A DNA stretch of 26,128 bases from Izhakiella capsodis (GTDB taxonomy: Bacteria; Pseudomonadota; Gammaproteobacteria; Enterobacterales; Enterobacteriaceae). The DNA is taken from positions 1 to 26,128 of the forward strand of contig NZ_FOVC01000017.1 in NCBI RefSeq assembly GCF_900115045.1, given 5' to 3'. The translations under genes were made by a program, and so were the position numbers. Positions 15,180-22,880 of the stretch are shown piece after piece. The notes beneath the pieces are model-generated. The model was given only the letters and a program-made list of their open reading frames with translations. It did no database searches and was not told the DNA's origin. Position 1 is the first letter of the stretch. Every line of letters starts with the position of its first letter.

Positions 15180-15550
15180 ATGTGATTTATCGATCGGTTT
15201 GTTGAGCAACAGATCAGTGATGCACAGCAAAAGGCGTATTCGATAATTTCCCCGGCGAAGGTTTGCCTCTTAAGCTTAATGATGACAGCCTGGTTCCGGA
15301 AGCGCTGCGTCTGGTCTACTGTATGTTGAAGAATGCGGGATTTCTCCCACCGGAACTGTAAATGCGCAAAGATGCAGTTAAGTTAGACACATTGCTGCGT
15401 ACGTTAGATCCGTCGAAGGATAGCTATGAAAGTTCACTGAAACATCTGCGTCTGCTGGAGCTACGGCTGCAGCATGCCGGGATGAATATGGCTTTTCTGC
15501 ATGGTGATTACGGGCAGGTTATACGTGGGCATTTCGCCGAAAAGGAGACA
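15180..15550 (+). pseudogene. yhdN: yhdN (DUF1992 / DnaJC28-like) remnant
   Basis: A well-placed GGAG and ATG (15180) are followed at once by TGA where relatives have Trp, then FIDRFVEQQISDAQQK. Near 15234-15239 one base is missing, and the family sequence resumes in another frame as FDNFPGEGLPLKLNDDSLVP. A TAA at 15359-15361 interrupts that frame (PPEL, stop, MRKDAVKLD) where Gln is expected. It continues to LLELRLQHAGMNMAFLHGDYG. The normal stop is not found, and this frame runs on into zntR until 15631, so the 3' end given is approximate. Three independent lesions make a functional product unlikely. YhdN's role in E. coli is unknown. Its position between rplQ and zntR matches E. coli. Confidence 0.88.
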
Positions 15551-15552
15551 TT

Positions 15553-15981
15553 ATGTATCGCATTGGACAACTGGCTAGGCTGGCTGACGTCACCCCGGAT
15601 ACCGTTCGATTTTATGAAAAGCAGGGTATGATGGATCACGAGGTTCGTACGGAGGGTGGGTTCCGGCTTTATAGCGATAACGATTTGCTGCGGCTTAAAT
15701 TTATTCGCTACGGTCGCCAGCTTGGTTTTACCCTCGAAGCGATCAAAGAGTTACTGTCGATTAGAGTTGATCCTGAACGTCATACCTGCCGTGAATCAAA
15801 AGCCATTGTTCAGTTTCGATTGGCGGAAGTTCAAAATATGATTAGCGAGCTGCAAAAAATGCAGGACTCGTTGCAGCATCTTCATGACCTGTGTTGCGGC
15901 ACTGCGCATAGCAGTGTTTCATGTTCGATTCTTGAAGCGTTGGAGCATGGAGCTATGCAAAATATTATCGCATCTACTTAG
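15553..15981 (+). CDS. zntR: Zn(II)-responsive transcriptional activator ZntR (MerR family)
   Basis: The 142-residue protein has the MerR-type winged helix (YRIGQLARLADVTPDTVRFY) and a long dimerisation helix. Zinc ligands known in E. coli ZntR are all present: Cys79, Cys114, Cys115, His119 and Cys124 (DLCCGTAHSSVSC). It activates the zinc exporter gene zntA by untwisting the promoter; zntA is not in the window. AAGGAG precedes the ATG. The gene is intact although the yhdN frame upstream is broken. Confidence 0.96.
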   Translation: MYRIGQLARLADVTPDTVRFYEKQGMMDHEVRTEGGFRLYSDNDLLRLKFIRYGRQLGFTLEAIKELLSIRVDPERHTCRESKAIVQFRLAEVQNMISELQKMQDSLQHLHDLCCGTAHSSVSCSILEALEHGAMQNIIAST

Positions 15982-16032
15982 TTTATTATGCGTGAGCCAT
16001 ACTGGCTGGACGCCCGAGATCCGGAGAAATTT

Positions 16033-16230
16033 ATGGCTGATTTTCGGTATAAAAGAGGAAAGATTCGTAATAATGCGCTGAAGGCGCTTTTACAGGTTCC
16101 TCTTTTTCGTCAGCGAGTTGAAGTCAATCTCAGAGGTAAACCCAGCTACCGCAGTAAAGAGAAAAATTGCAGGAGTATGAATTGGGAGAGCATTGGTAAA
16201 ATGAGCATTTACCAATGCCCTCTTGCTTAA
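16033..16230 (+). CDS. arfA: Alternative ribosome-rescue factor A (ArfA)
   Basis: From the ATG at 16033 (GGAG at 16023-16026, 6-base spacer) the 65-residue product reads MADFRYKRGKIRNNALKALL and continues PLFRQRVEVNLRGKPSYRSK to NWESIGK. This matches ArfA, which with RF2 releases ribosomes stalled at the ends of broken mRNAs when tmRNA fails. The last codons overlap a long mRNA hairpin (16184-16224) that in E. coli is cut by RNase III, so the message normally lacks a stop and its product is destroyed through tmRNA. The middle (KPSYRSKEKNCRS) differs from E. coli but keeps its positive charge. An open frame continues upstream to 15988 without family similarity. Confidence 0.87.
   Translation: MADFRYKRGKIRNNALKALLQVPLFRQRVEVNLRGKPSYRSKEKNCRSMNWESIGKMSIYQCPLA
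16184..16224 (+). promoter_or_regulatory. RNase III-type hairpin inside the arfA coding end
   Basis: GCATTGGTAAA (16190-16200) pairs perfectly with TTTACCAATGC (16208-16218) around a 7-base loop. After one A-C mismatch GAG (16186-16188) pairs with CTC (16220-16222), giving 14 Watson-Crick pairs. It starts at codon 52 and ends before the stop, the same place as the E. coli arfA cleavage hairpin. Confidence 0.85.
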
Positions 16231-16414
16231 TCGCCATCATTCATACCACTACTGCGTCAGCTGCAGGTCAAGGGAAGAGATCTGGCCGTTAAGCGCGGTC
16301 CATTTCATGGATAATACAATAACCAGTCCCGGTCACTGGCAGATGTAAGCTCCCGGGAGTTAGTCGTTATTTTATTAATTCATCAATTGTTAAAGCCGAT
16401 TCTCACTGCTCTAA
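16231..16414. other. Convergent gap between arfA and mscL
   Basis: This 184-base AT-leaning gap has no recognisable gene. It contains a perfect 10-base palindrome CTCCCGGGAG (16350-16359) and a 19-codon minus-strand stretch (16249-16308, KWTALNGQISSLDLQLTQ) that looks protein-like but has no ribosome site and no family I can name. No clear terminator is seen for either gene. Confidence 0.4.
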
Positions 16415-16825
16415 TCAGACTTTGTTGTTCTGTTGCTTTAGCAGATCACGAATATCGGTAAGCAGTACTTCTTCAGCACTGGGTTGGGCTACAGCTTTTT
16501 CAACTTCTTTTTTCTGATAAAGTTTGTTCATCAATTTGATAGCGATAAAAATCGCGAAAGCAATGATGACAAAGTCGAAAATTGTCTGCAGGAAAACACC
16601 ATATTCCATTACAACGGCAGGGACATTGCCTTGAGCCGGCCGTAATACCCAACTGAACTGCTTAAAGTCCACCCCACCGATTAATAATCCCAGTGGGGGC
16701 ATAATGATGTTTGCTACCAGTGACGAGACAATTTTTCCGAATGCGGCGCCGATGATGACACCTACGGCGAGGTCAACCACGTTGCCACGCATAGCAAAAT
16801 CTCGAAACTCTTTAAAAATACTCAT
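16415..16825 (-). CDS. mscL: Large-conductance mechanosensitive channel MscL
   Basis: The 136-residue protein starts at the ATG at 16825 (MSIFKEFRDFAMRGNVVDLA), preceded by AGGAG. An upstream in-frame ATG would add 20 residues outside the family. The first transmembrane helix (VDLAVGVIIGAAFGKIVSSL, about residues 17-36) includes the pore-gate Gly/Ala positions. The second is DFVIIAFAIFIAIKLMNKLY. MscL is the inner-membrane emergency valve that opens on hypoosmotic shock. It is convergent with arfA. Confidence 0.98.
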   Translation of the reverse strand: MSIFKEFRDFAMRGNVVDLAVGVIIGAAFGKIVSSLVANIIMPPLGLLIGGVDFKQFSWVLRPAQGNVPAVVMEYGVFLQTIFDFVIIAFAIFIAIKLMNKLYQKKEVEKAVAQPSAEEVLLTDIRDLLKQQNNKV

Positions 16826-16934
16826 TGTTATCTCCTGTCCTATGCCAGTCTTAAAGTCTAACAAAGGGTCGTGCTTTTGCCACATTGATTGCTAATAAAG
16901 TAGCAATACCGGTGAGTTATGCATGTCATCACAG

Positions 16935-18311
16935 TTACAGGAAAAATGGACTTGGCTGGAACAAGCGTTCAACATCCGACACAAACTTCTTATCCGTCAG
17001 GAACATTATGACGTGGTCACCCTGTTCGATACGCAGGTTGTCGTTAGCGATCATGACATCATCTCCTCGAACGACTGCACCAATAATTGTTCCCGGCGGC
17101 AGTTTGATCTCATCGATTAACCTGCCTACCACGCGTGAGGTTGATTCATCTCCATGTGCAATAGCTTCAATTGCTTCAGCAACGCCTCTACGTAAAGAGG
17201 AGACGCCGACAATGTCTGCCTTGCGCACATGGCTTAATAGGGCTGATATGGTGGCTTGCTGAGGTGAGATTGCGATATCAATGACGCTGCCCTGGACTAA
17301 ATCGACATAGGCACGGCGTTGAATTAACACCATCACTTTCTTCGCGCCCATGCGTTTCGCCAACATTGCAGACATAATGTTAGCTTCGTCATCATTGGTA
17401 ATGGCAATAAACAGATCGACCTGATCAATGTGTTCTTCGATCAACAGTTCCTGATCTGATGCATCACCGTAAAATACAACAGTATCCTGCAACTGTTCGG
17501 CAAGATCGTTGGCACGCTGTTGATCGCGTTCGATAAGTTTAACGCTGTATTGCTTTTCCAGCCTTTTTGCCAGACCGAACCCGATATTACCGCCGCCGAC
17601 AATCATAATGCGTTTATATGGTTTTTCCAGACGCTGATATTCACTCATTACCGCACGAATATGCTGGCTGGCGGCGATAAAAAATATTTCATCACCCGCT
17701 TCAACAATCGTGGATCCTTGAGGGCGGATAGGACGATCGTGACGAAAAATAGCGACAACTCGTGTATCAATATGAGGCATATGATCGCGCATTACCGAGA
17801 GCGCGTTGCCCACAAGAGGACCACCATAGTAGGCTTTCACTACAGCAAGGCTAACTTTACCTTCTGCAAAATTCACTACCTGCAGAGCGCCGGGATATTC
17901 AATTAAACGATAAATATTATCGATGACTAATTGTTCTGGCGATATCAGATGATCGATCGGAATGGCTTCGGGTATGAATAATTTATTTGCATCGTGGATA
18001 TAATCTGGTGCGCGAATACGAGCAATTCGATTGGGGGTGTTAAAAAGCGTATAAGCGATCTGACAGGCAACCATATTAGTCTCGTCAGAATTAGTTACCG
18101 CAACCAGCATATCTGCGTCACCCGCGCCGGCTTCACGCAGCGTACGCGGATGTGAACCGGGACCAACTACCACGCGTAAATCGAATTTATCCTGTAATTG
18201 CCGCAGCCGCAGAGGATTCGTGTCCACGACAGTAATATCATTATTTTCACCAACGAGGTTCTCTGCCAGGGTTCCGCCAACCTGGCCTGCACCTAAAATG
18301 ATTATTTTCAT
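16935..18311 (-). CDS. trkA: Trk potassium uptake regulatory protein TrkA
   Basis: The 458-residue protein has two RCK units. The first Rossmann motif is IIILGAGQVGGTLAENL (residues 3-19) and the second is IMIVGGGNIGFGLAKRL (about 235-251). Each is followed by an RCK_C domain, the last ending IEQGDHVIMFLTDKKFVSD. TrkA is the peripheral NAD(H)/ATP-binding gatekeeper of the TrkH/TrkG potassium channels in the inner membrane. The first motif is followed by VVGPGSHPRTL, a small variation from E. coli. It starts 18 bases after rsmB on the same strand. Confidence 0.98.
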   Translation of the reverse strand: MKIIILGAGQVGGTLAENLVGENNDITVVDTNPLRLRQLQDKFDLRVVVGPGSHPRTLREAGAGDADMLVAVTNSDETNMVACQIAYTLFNTPNRIARIRAPDYIHDANKLFIPEAIPIDHLISPEQLVIDNIYRLIEYPGALQVVNFAEGKVSLAVVKAYYGGPLVGNALSVMRDHMPHIDTRVVAIFRHDRPIRPQGSTIVEAGDEIFFIAASQHIRAVMSEYQRLEKPYKRIMIVGGGNIGFGLAKRLEKQYSVKLIERDQQRANDLAEQLQDTVVFYGDASDQELLIEEHIDQVDLFIAITNDDEANIMSAMLAKRMGAKKVMVLIQRRAYVDLVQGSVIDIAISPQQATISALLSHVRKADIVGVSSLRRGVAEAIEAIAHGDESTSRVVGRLIDEIKLPPGTIIGAVVRGDDVMIANDNLRIEQGDHVIMFLTDKKFVSDVERLFQPSPFFL

Positions 18312-18329
18312 AGCACATCAACCTGCCGG

Positions 18330-19631
18330 TTATTCTGGATTAGCAATTTTTATCAATTTGGCATAGAAAAAACCATCACCGCCATCGGGCGTGGGAAATA
18401 TTTGCAACCCTGGCTGCATGGGGGTTCCTGTATCAGTTAATTGAGCATCATGATGTCGGGATAGAAAAGCCGTAATTTGCTGATGATTCTCTTCCGGCAA
18501 TACGGAGCAGGTTGCATAAACTAGCGTGCCACCTTTTTTCAAATGTGGCCAAATAGCATCGAGGATTGTTAATTGTAAAGCGGCCAGATCGCCAATATCA
18601 CGATCGCGGCGCAACCATTTTATGTCCGGATGCCTTCGAATAACGCCGGTTGCGGAGCAGGGGGCGTCTATCAGAATGCGGTCGAACTGTTTTTCGCCAC
18701 ACCATGCAGAGGGTTTACGCCCATCCCCCTGGATAACCTGAGCTTGCATGCCGAGACGCGCCAGATTTTCAGTTATTCTCACCAGCCTTTGAGCATCTGC
18801 GTCTACCGACAGTACATTGGCTGTTGGTGCAACCTCAAGAATATGAGTCGTTTTTCCTCCGGGCGCGGCGCAAAGATCGAGGATTACCTCGCCCTCATGC
18901 GGTTGAAGCAGGCGGACACAGCCTTGCGCTGAAACGTCCTGCACGGTAACCCAGCCTAGGCTAAAACCAGGTAGTTGGCTGACGGCGCAAGGCGTGGCCA
19001 GGCGCAAAGCATCGGGTTCATCAGGATGGGGGAAGGCATCATTACCTCTTTCTCTCAGCAGTGCCAGCCAGGCATTGCGTGAGTGAAACTGACGGTTTAT
19101 GCGCACCCACATCGGCGGACGTTGATTATTAGCAACCACTATTTCGTGCCAGTTATCGGGCCAGGCGAGTTGCAGGCGGCTCAGTAGCCAGCCAGGATGA
19201 AGATAATTTACTGTGGCATCATCGACCAGTGACATCAATTCTGACTGACGACGTTGAAATTGTCGAAGAACACCATTGATTAACCCTTTCATCTGGTTAC
19301 GATTCAATGCTGCGGCACCTTCAACCGTCTCAGCCAGGGCTGCGTGGGGAGGAACCCGCATTGCGATCAGCTGATACAGTCCAACCATGATTAAGAAATG
19401 CAGAGGACGAAGTTTTCCTTTTAGAGTTCGCTCCATCAATTGACCAGTAAGTGCTTCAAGACGGGGTAGCATGCGCAAAACGCCAAAACATAATTCCTGC
19501 AACAATGCACCGTCTTTATCATTCAGAGGCTTTTGCATAACGGGCAGTATGGTGCTGAGTGATTCACCCTTCTCTACCACGCGCTCAAGCGCCACGGCAG
19601 CAAGGCTTCGCACATTGTTTTGTTTTTTCAT
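18330..19631 (-). CDS. rsmB: 16S rRNA (cytosine-967-C5)-methyltransferase RsmB
   Basis: The 433 residues are close to the E. coli 429. An N-terminal NusB-like RNA-binding domain (about 1-140) precedes a Rossmann methyltransferase fold. SAM-binding DLCAAPGGKTTHILE is at about 251-265. Two catalytic cysteines are present, in DAPCSATGVIRRHPD (release) and YATCSVLPEEN (nucleophile). It makes m5C967 of 16S rRNA using S-adenosylmethionine. It lies between fmt and trkA, as in relatives, with a hairpin (19649-19670) before its start. Confidence 0.98.
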   Translation of the reverse strand: MKKQNNVRSLAAVALERVVEKGESLSTILPVMQKPLNDKDGALLQELCFGVLRMLPRLEALTGQLMERTLKGKLRPLHFLIMVGLYQLIAMRVPPHAALAETVEGAAALNRNQMKGLINGVLRQFQRRQSELMSLVDDATVNYLHPGWLLSRLQLAWPDNWHEIVVANNQRPPMWVRINRQFHSRNAWLALLRERGNDAFPHPDEPDALRLATPCAVSQLPGFSLGWVTVQDVSAQGCVRLLQPHEGEVILDLCAAPGGKTTHILEVAPTANVLSVDADAQRLVRITENLARLGMQAQVIQGDGRKPSAWCGEKQFDRILIDAPCSATGVIRRHPDIKWLRRDRDIGDLAALQLTILDAIWPHLKKGGTLVYATCSVLPEENHQQITAFLSRHHDAQLTDTGTPMQPGLQIFPTPDGGDGFFYAKLIKIANPE

Positions 19632-19648
19632 AACGACTTATAAGTTAT

Positions 19649-19670
19649 AAACCCGGCATTTACCGGGTTT
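19649..19670 (-). repeat. Inverted repeat between fmt and rsmB
   Basis: AAACCCGG and CCGGGTTT form an 8-bp stem with a 6-base loop in the 44-base gap between the fmt stop and the rsmB start. Only short T-runs follow on either strand, so it may be a weak attenuator or an mRNA-stabilising hairpin rather than a terminator. Confidence 0.6.
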
Positions 19671-19675
19671 GTTTA

Positions 19676-20623
19676 TCAGGCTAGTTTGTTACCGGGTAAA
19701 AACCATTCCCGACGTGAATTAAGCAGATCCCGAGCCGGCATCGCCTTCTTGCCTTGCGGTTGCAATATCTCAAGATTGAGAATGCCATCGGAGGTGGCGA
19801 TCCGAATTCCATTTTTGTCTGCCTGCAGGATATCGCCTGGCTGGCTGTTGGCAACGCTGGGCAACACCGATGCTTGCAATACTTTAATCGATATGTCATC
19901 AACCATAAGATAACTTACCGGCCACGGATTAAATGCCCGAATGCAACGTTCAAGTTGAATTGCCGGTAAAGACCAGTTAAGGCGGGCCTCTTCTTTGGTC
20001 AGCTTTTCCGCATAATTTGCCAGACTGTCATTTTGCTTTTCCGGCATAAAACTACCTGTGGCGAGCTGCCCAATGCTTTTCATTAAGCCTTGTGGTCCGA
20101 GGGTGGCCAATTTGTTATAGAGGGTCGCACTGGTATCGTTGTCTTCGATCGGGCAACTGAGTTTGTAGAGCATATCTCCAGTGTCCAGACCGGCATCCAT
20201 TAGCATAATGGTAATGCCGGTTGTTGCGTCACCAGCCCAAAGCGCGCGTTGGATCGGTGCTGCGCCGCGCCAACGCGGCAGCAGTGAACCATGAACATTT
20301 ATGCAGCCTAGCCTGGGCATATCAAGTACCGCCTGGGGCAGGATCAAACCGTAGGCTACGACGATCATGAGATCTGCCCGCAGTCCAGATACCAATAGCT
20401 GACTTTCTTTCTGAAGAAGTGATTTTGGCTGAAATACAGGAATATTTTCAGCTTCCGCCAGCTTTTTTACCGGACTGGCCATTAACTGTTTGCCCCGGCC
20501 TGCTGGTCTGTCGGGCTGAGTAAATACGCCTACGACATTGTGAGCTGAACCCAGCAATGCAGCGAGATGACGGGCGGCGAAATCAGGTGTACCGGCAAAG
20601 ATAATATTTAATGGTTCAGACAC
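19676..20623 (-). CDS. fmt: Methionyl-tRNA formyltransferase
   Basis: The 315-residue protein transfers a formyl group from 10-formyl-tetrahydrofolate to initiator Met-tRNA. The N-terminal IIFAGTPDFAARHLAALLGS and the folate-site motif CINVHGSLLPRWRGAAPIQR (about residues 105-124, with Asn and His of the active site) are present. The catalytic Asp is in LDTGDMLY. The C-terminal OB-fold (KVLQASVLPS to NSRREWFLPGNKLA) binds tRNA. It is co-transcribed with def, 27 bases upstream, whose product removes the formyl group later. Confidence 0.98.
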   Translation of the reverse strand: MSEPLNIIFAGTPDFAARHLAALLGSAHNVVGVFTQPDRPAGRGKQLMASPVKKLAEAENIPVFQPKSLLQKESQLLVSGLRADLMIVVAYGLILPQAVLDMPRLGCINVHGSLLPRWRGAAPIQRALWAGDATTGITIMLMDAGLDTGDMLYKLSCPIEDNDTSATLYNKLATLGPQGLMKSIGQLATGSFMPEKQNDSLANYAEKLTKEEARLNWSLPAIQLERCIRAFNPWPVSYLMVDDISIKVLQASVLPSVANSQPGDILQADKNGIRIATSDGILNLEILQPQGKKAMPARDLLNSRREWFLPGNKLA

Positions 20624-20650
20624 GTTGGTTTTTTACTCGACTGTCGATGA

Positions 20651-21160
20651 TTAAGCCCGTGTGCTCTGGCGCTGAAGCTTCTCCAGCTTTTGACGTACGC
20701 GTTGACGTTTAAGCGGAGAAAGATAGTCAATAAAAAGCTTGCCCAGCAGATGATCCATTTCATGCTGAATACAAATAGCCAGTAGGCCATCCGCTTCTAT
20801 TTCGAACGTATTGCCGTCGCGATCGAGCGCCCGTACTTTTACGTTTTCTGCGCGAGGTACAAGGGCTCGATAGCCGGGAATAGAAAGGCAGCCTTCTTCT
20901 ATGCCAGTTTCACCGCCTTTCTCCAGTAACTCTGGATTGATCAAAACCAGACGGCTATCCCGATTTTCCGAAACGTCTATAACGATGATCCGTTGATGAA
21001 TATCGACCTGTGTAGCGGCGAGGCCAATGCCTTCTTCGCTATACATAGTCTCGAACATATCATCAACGATACGTTGAATGTTGGTATCAACTGTTTTAAC
21101 CGGCTCCGCAATGGTACGTAGCCGATCGTCCGGATAGTGTAAAACCTGCAAAATGGACAT
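20651..21160 (-). CDS. def: Peptide deformylase
   Basis: The 169 residues are the family length. All three metal-site motifs are intact: GIGLAATQV (residues about 43-51), EEGCLSIPG (about 88-96, metal-ligand Cys) and QHEMDHLLG (about 132-140, two His ligands and catalytic Glu). It removes the N-formyl group from nascent proteins using Fe(II). It is first in the minus-strand def-fmt-rsmB-trkA set and divergent from dprA. Confidence 0.98.
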   Translation of the reverse strand: MSILQVLHYPDDRLRTIAEPVKTVDTNIQRIVDDMFETMYSEEGIGLAATQVDIHQRIIVIDVSENRDSRLVLINPELLEKGGETGIEEGCLSIPGYRALVPRAENVKVRALDRDGNTFEIEADGLLAICIQHEMDHLLGKLFIDYLSPLKRQRVRQKLEKLQRQSTRA

Positions 21161-21204
21161 AATTTTCCAGAGCTGTGTTCTAAGGGGAAGAATATATTTT
21201 GTTT

Positions 21205-21234
21205 ATTGTAGACATTTCAGCGTCTGATTGACAG
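21205..21234 (-). promoter_or_regulatory. Possible promoter of def-fmt
   Basis: On the minus strand CTGTCA (21229-21234) and TACAAT (21205-21210) are 18 bases apart, with the -10 box 45 bases before the def ATG. It is the best sigma-70-like pair I see in the def/dprA divergent gap, but the -35 box matches at only four positions. Confidence 0.4.
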
Positions 21235-21279
21235 CATTCAGACCAGCATGGAAGCGCCTCAATTACCTGGGACAGGGCA

Positions 21280-22410
21280 ATGACTGAAACCAAAACCATT
21301 ATCTGGCTGCGACTGCAAAATGTCACCGGTTTAACGCCTCAACGGCGGCTTAGTATTGTTCAACGGCTGGGTGATAACTCCAGCTTACAGAAAGCCGACA
21401 TGGATGATGTGGGTCTCAGTGACGACCAGCAGCGACTTTTCTGGCTTTCAGAAGAGCGGGAGATAGCTACGACGCTGGATTGGCTGGCGCAATCGAATAG
21501 TCATTTAATCACATGGGGCGCACCGAAGTACCCCCCTTTACTGGCGCAAATTGCTACGCCGCCATCGATGTTATTTGTACAAGGGTCTATTGATGTGCTC
21601 CATTCTCCGCAGCTTGCTGTGGTTGGCAGCAGGCAATCATCGGTATACGGCAAGCAGTGGGGCACACTATTTTCTCAGGCGTTAGCACTGAGTGGGTTAA
21701 CATTGACCAGCGGGCTGGCATTGGGAATTGATGGCATCGTTCATACCGGCGCGTTGGATGTGGGAGGCAAAACCATTGCGGTATTAGGCAGCGGATTACT
21801 GCGTTGCCATCCGAAATCCCATCGTCCTCTTGCCGAAGCAATCATTGATCAAGGGGGCGCACTGGTTTCGGAATGTACCTTAGATGCGCCTCCAGTCGGC
21901 TGGCATTTCCCTCGACGTAATCGGATCATCAGTGGCCTGAGCCTTGGTGTCCTGGTCGTGGAGGCCGCCTCTCGCAGCGGCTCTCTAATTACCGCACGGC
22001 ATGCCCTTGAGCAAAATCGAGACGTTTTTGCCTTGCCAGGTGCATTGGGAAATCCGACAAGCGCGGGTGCGCATGAATTGATCCAGCAAGGTGCGCTACT
22101 GGTGACACATCCTAATAATATTCTTGAACAGCTCAATGGTAATTTACACTGGCTGCCAGGTATTCCAGAAAAGTCACTATTTTCATCATATGATACCACG
22201 GTGCCATTGCCATTTGCTGACGTGTTGGCTAACGTAGGAGATGAGGTTACACCTGTTGACGTTGTCGCTGAACGCGCCGGCCAACCTGTGCCAGTCATCG
22301 TAGCTAAGCTGCTTGAGTTGGAGTTAGCAGGATGGATCGCAGCTGTACCCGGCGGCTATGTCCGATTGAGGAGGGCAAGCCATGTTCGACGTACTCATGT
22401 ACTTATTTGA
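21280..22410 (+). CDS. dprA: DNA processing protein DprA (Smf)
   Basis: The 376-residue protein is close to the E. coli 374. The Rossmann-like DNA-binding domain spans about residues 80-285: VVGSRQSSVYGKQWG, TSGLALGIDGIVHTGALDVG, HFPRRNRIISGLSLGVLVVE and SGSLITARHALEQNR. The winged-helix C-terminus (VDVVAERAGQPVPVIVAKLL) is complete. DprA loads RecA on incoming single-stranded DNA in competent bacteria. The usual ARGID motif reads ALGID here, and a Lys in the SGLSKG segment of E. coli is Leu. It overlaps smg by 29 bases. Confidence 0.96.
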   Translation: MTETKTIIWLRLQNVTGLTPQRRLSIVQRLGDNSSLQKADMDDVGLSDDQQRLFWLSEEREIATTLDWLAQSNSHLITWGAPKYPPLLAQIATPPSMLFVQGSIDVLHSPQLAVVGSRQSSVYGKQWGTLFSQALALSGLTLTSGLALGIDGIVHTGALDVGGKTIAVLGSGLLRCHPKSHRPLAEAIIDQGGALVSECTLDAPPVGWHFPRRNRIISGLSLGVLVVEAASRSGSLITARHALEQNRDVFALPGALGNPTSAGAHELIQQGALLVTHPNNILEQLNGNLHWLPGIPEKSLFSSYDTTVPLPFADVLANVGDEVTPVDVVAERAGQPVPVIVAKLLELELAGWIAAVPGGYVRLRRASHVRRTHVLI

Positions 22411-22855
22411 AACATATATCCACAACGAAGTCGAAATGCGAGTGGATCAGGATAAGCTGACTGATGACTTGACCGATGCGGGTTTTCATCGTGAAGATAT
22501 CTATAATGCGTTGAGCTGGTTAGAGAAGTTGGCAGATTACCAGGACGGTCTTGCCACACCAATTCAACTGGCATCCGATCCGCTGTCAATGCGGATTTAC
22601 ACTGAAGCTGAGAGTCAGCGCCTTGGTGCCGAATGCCGTGGTTTTATTCTATTCCTGGAGCAGATCCAGGTGTTGAATATGGATACGAGGGAAATGGTCA
22701 TTGAACGCGTGATGGCGCTGGATACCCTTGAGTTTGATCTGGAAGATCTCAAGTGGGTTGTGTTGATGGTGCTGTTTAACAGCCCAGGATGTGAAAACGC
22801 TTATCAGCAGATGGAAGAGCTTCTTTTCGACGTTGATGAAGGAATGATGCACTGA
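22382..22855 (+). CDS. smg: Smg family protein (DUF494)
   Basis: The 157 residues equal the E. coli length (MFDVLMYLFETYIHNEVEMR to EELLFDVDEGMMH). It is acidic and helical, with a conserved core EMVIERVMALDTLEFDLEDL. Its function is not established. The gene overlaps the end of dprA by 29 bases in another frame, with GAGG just upstream of the ATG (22371-22374), so the two are probably translated from one mRNA. Confidence 0.96.
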   Translation: MFDVLMYLFETYIHNEVEMRVDQDKLTDDLTDAGFHREDIYNALSWLEKLADYQDGLATPIQLASDPLSMRIYTEAESQRLGAECRGFILFLEQIQVLNMDTREMVIERVMALDTLEFDLEDLKWVVLMVLFNSPGCENAYQQMEELLFDVDEGMMH

Positions 22856-22880
22856 GACTATGCTATTTGTGCAATGAATT

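Noticed and set aside
15988..16032. Upstream extension of arfA (MREPYWLDARDPEKF)
   Set aside because: It has no similarity to ArfA, and the ATG at 16033 has a good ribosome site and the family start. An open 15 codons can be chance.
16350..16359. Perfect palindrome CTCCCGGGAG as an operator
   Set aside because: It is short, has no promoter around it, and is between convergent genes where an operator is unlikely.
16885..17262. Plus-strand open frame opposite trkA
   Set aside because: It lies mostly antisense to the clearly coding trkA C-terminal region and shows no family features.
22395..22589. Minus-strand frame opposite smg, and similar frames opposite yrdD and tsaC
   Set aside because: These are shadows of conserved plus-strand genes whose protein families are recognised.
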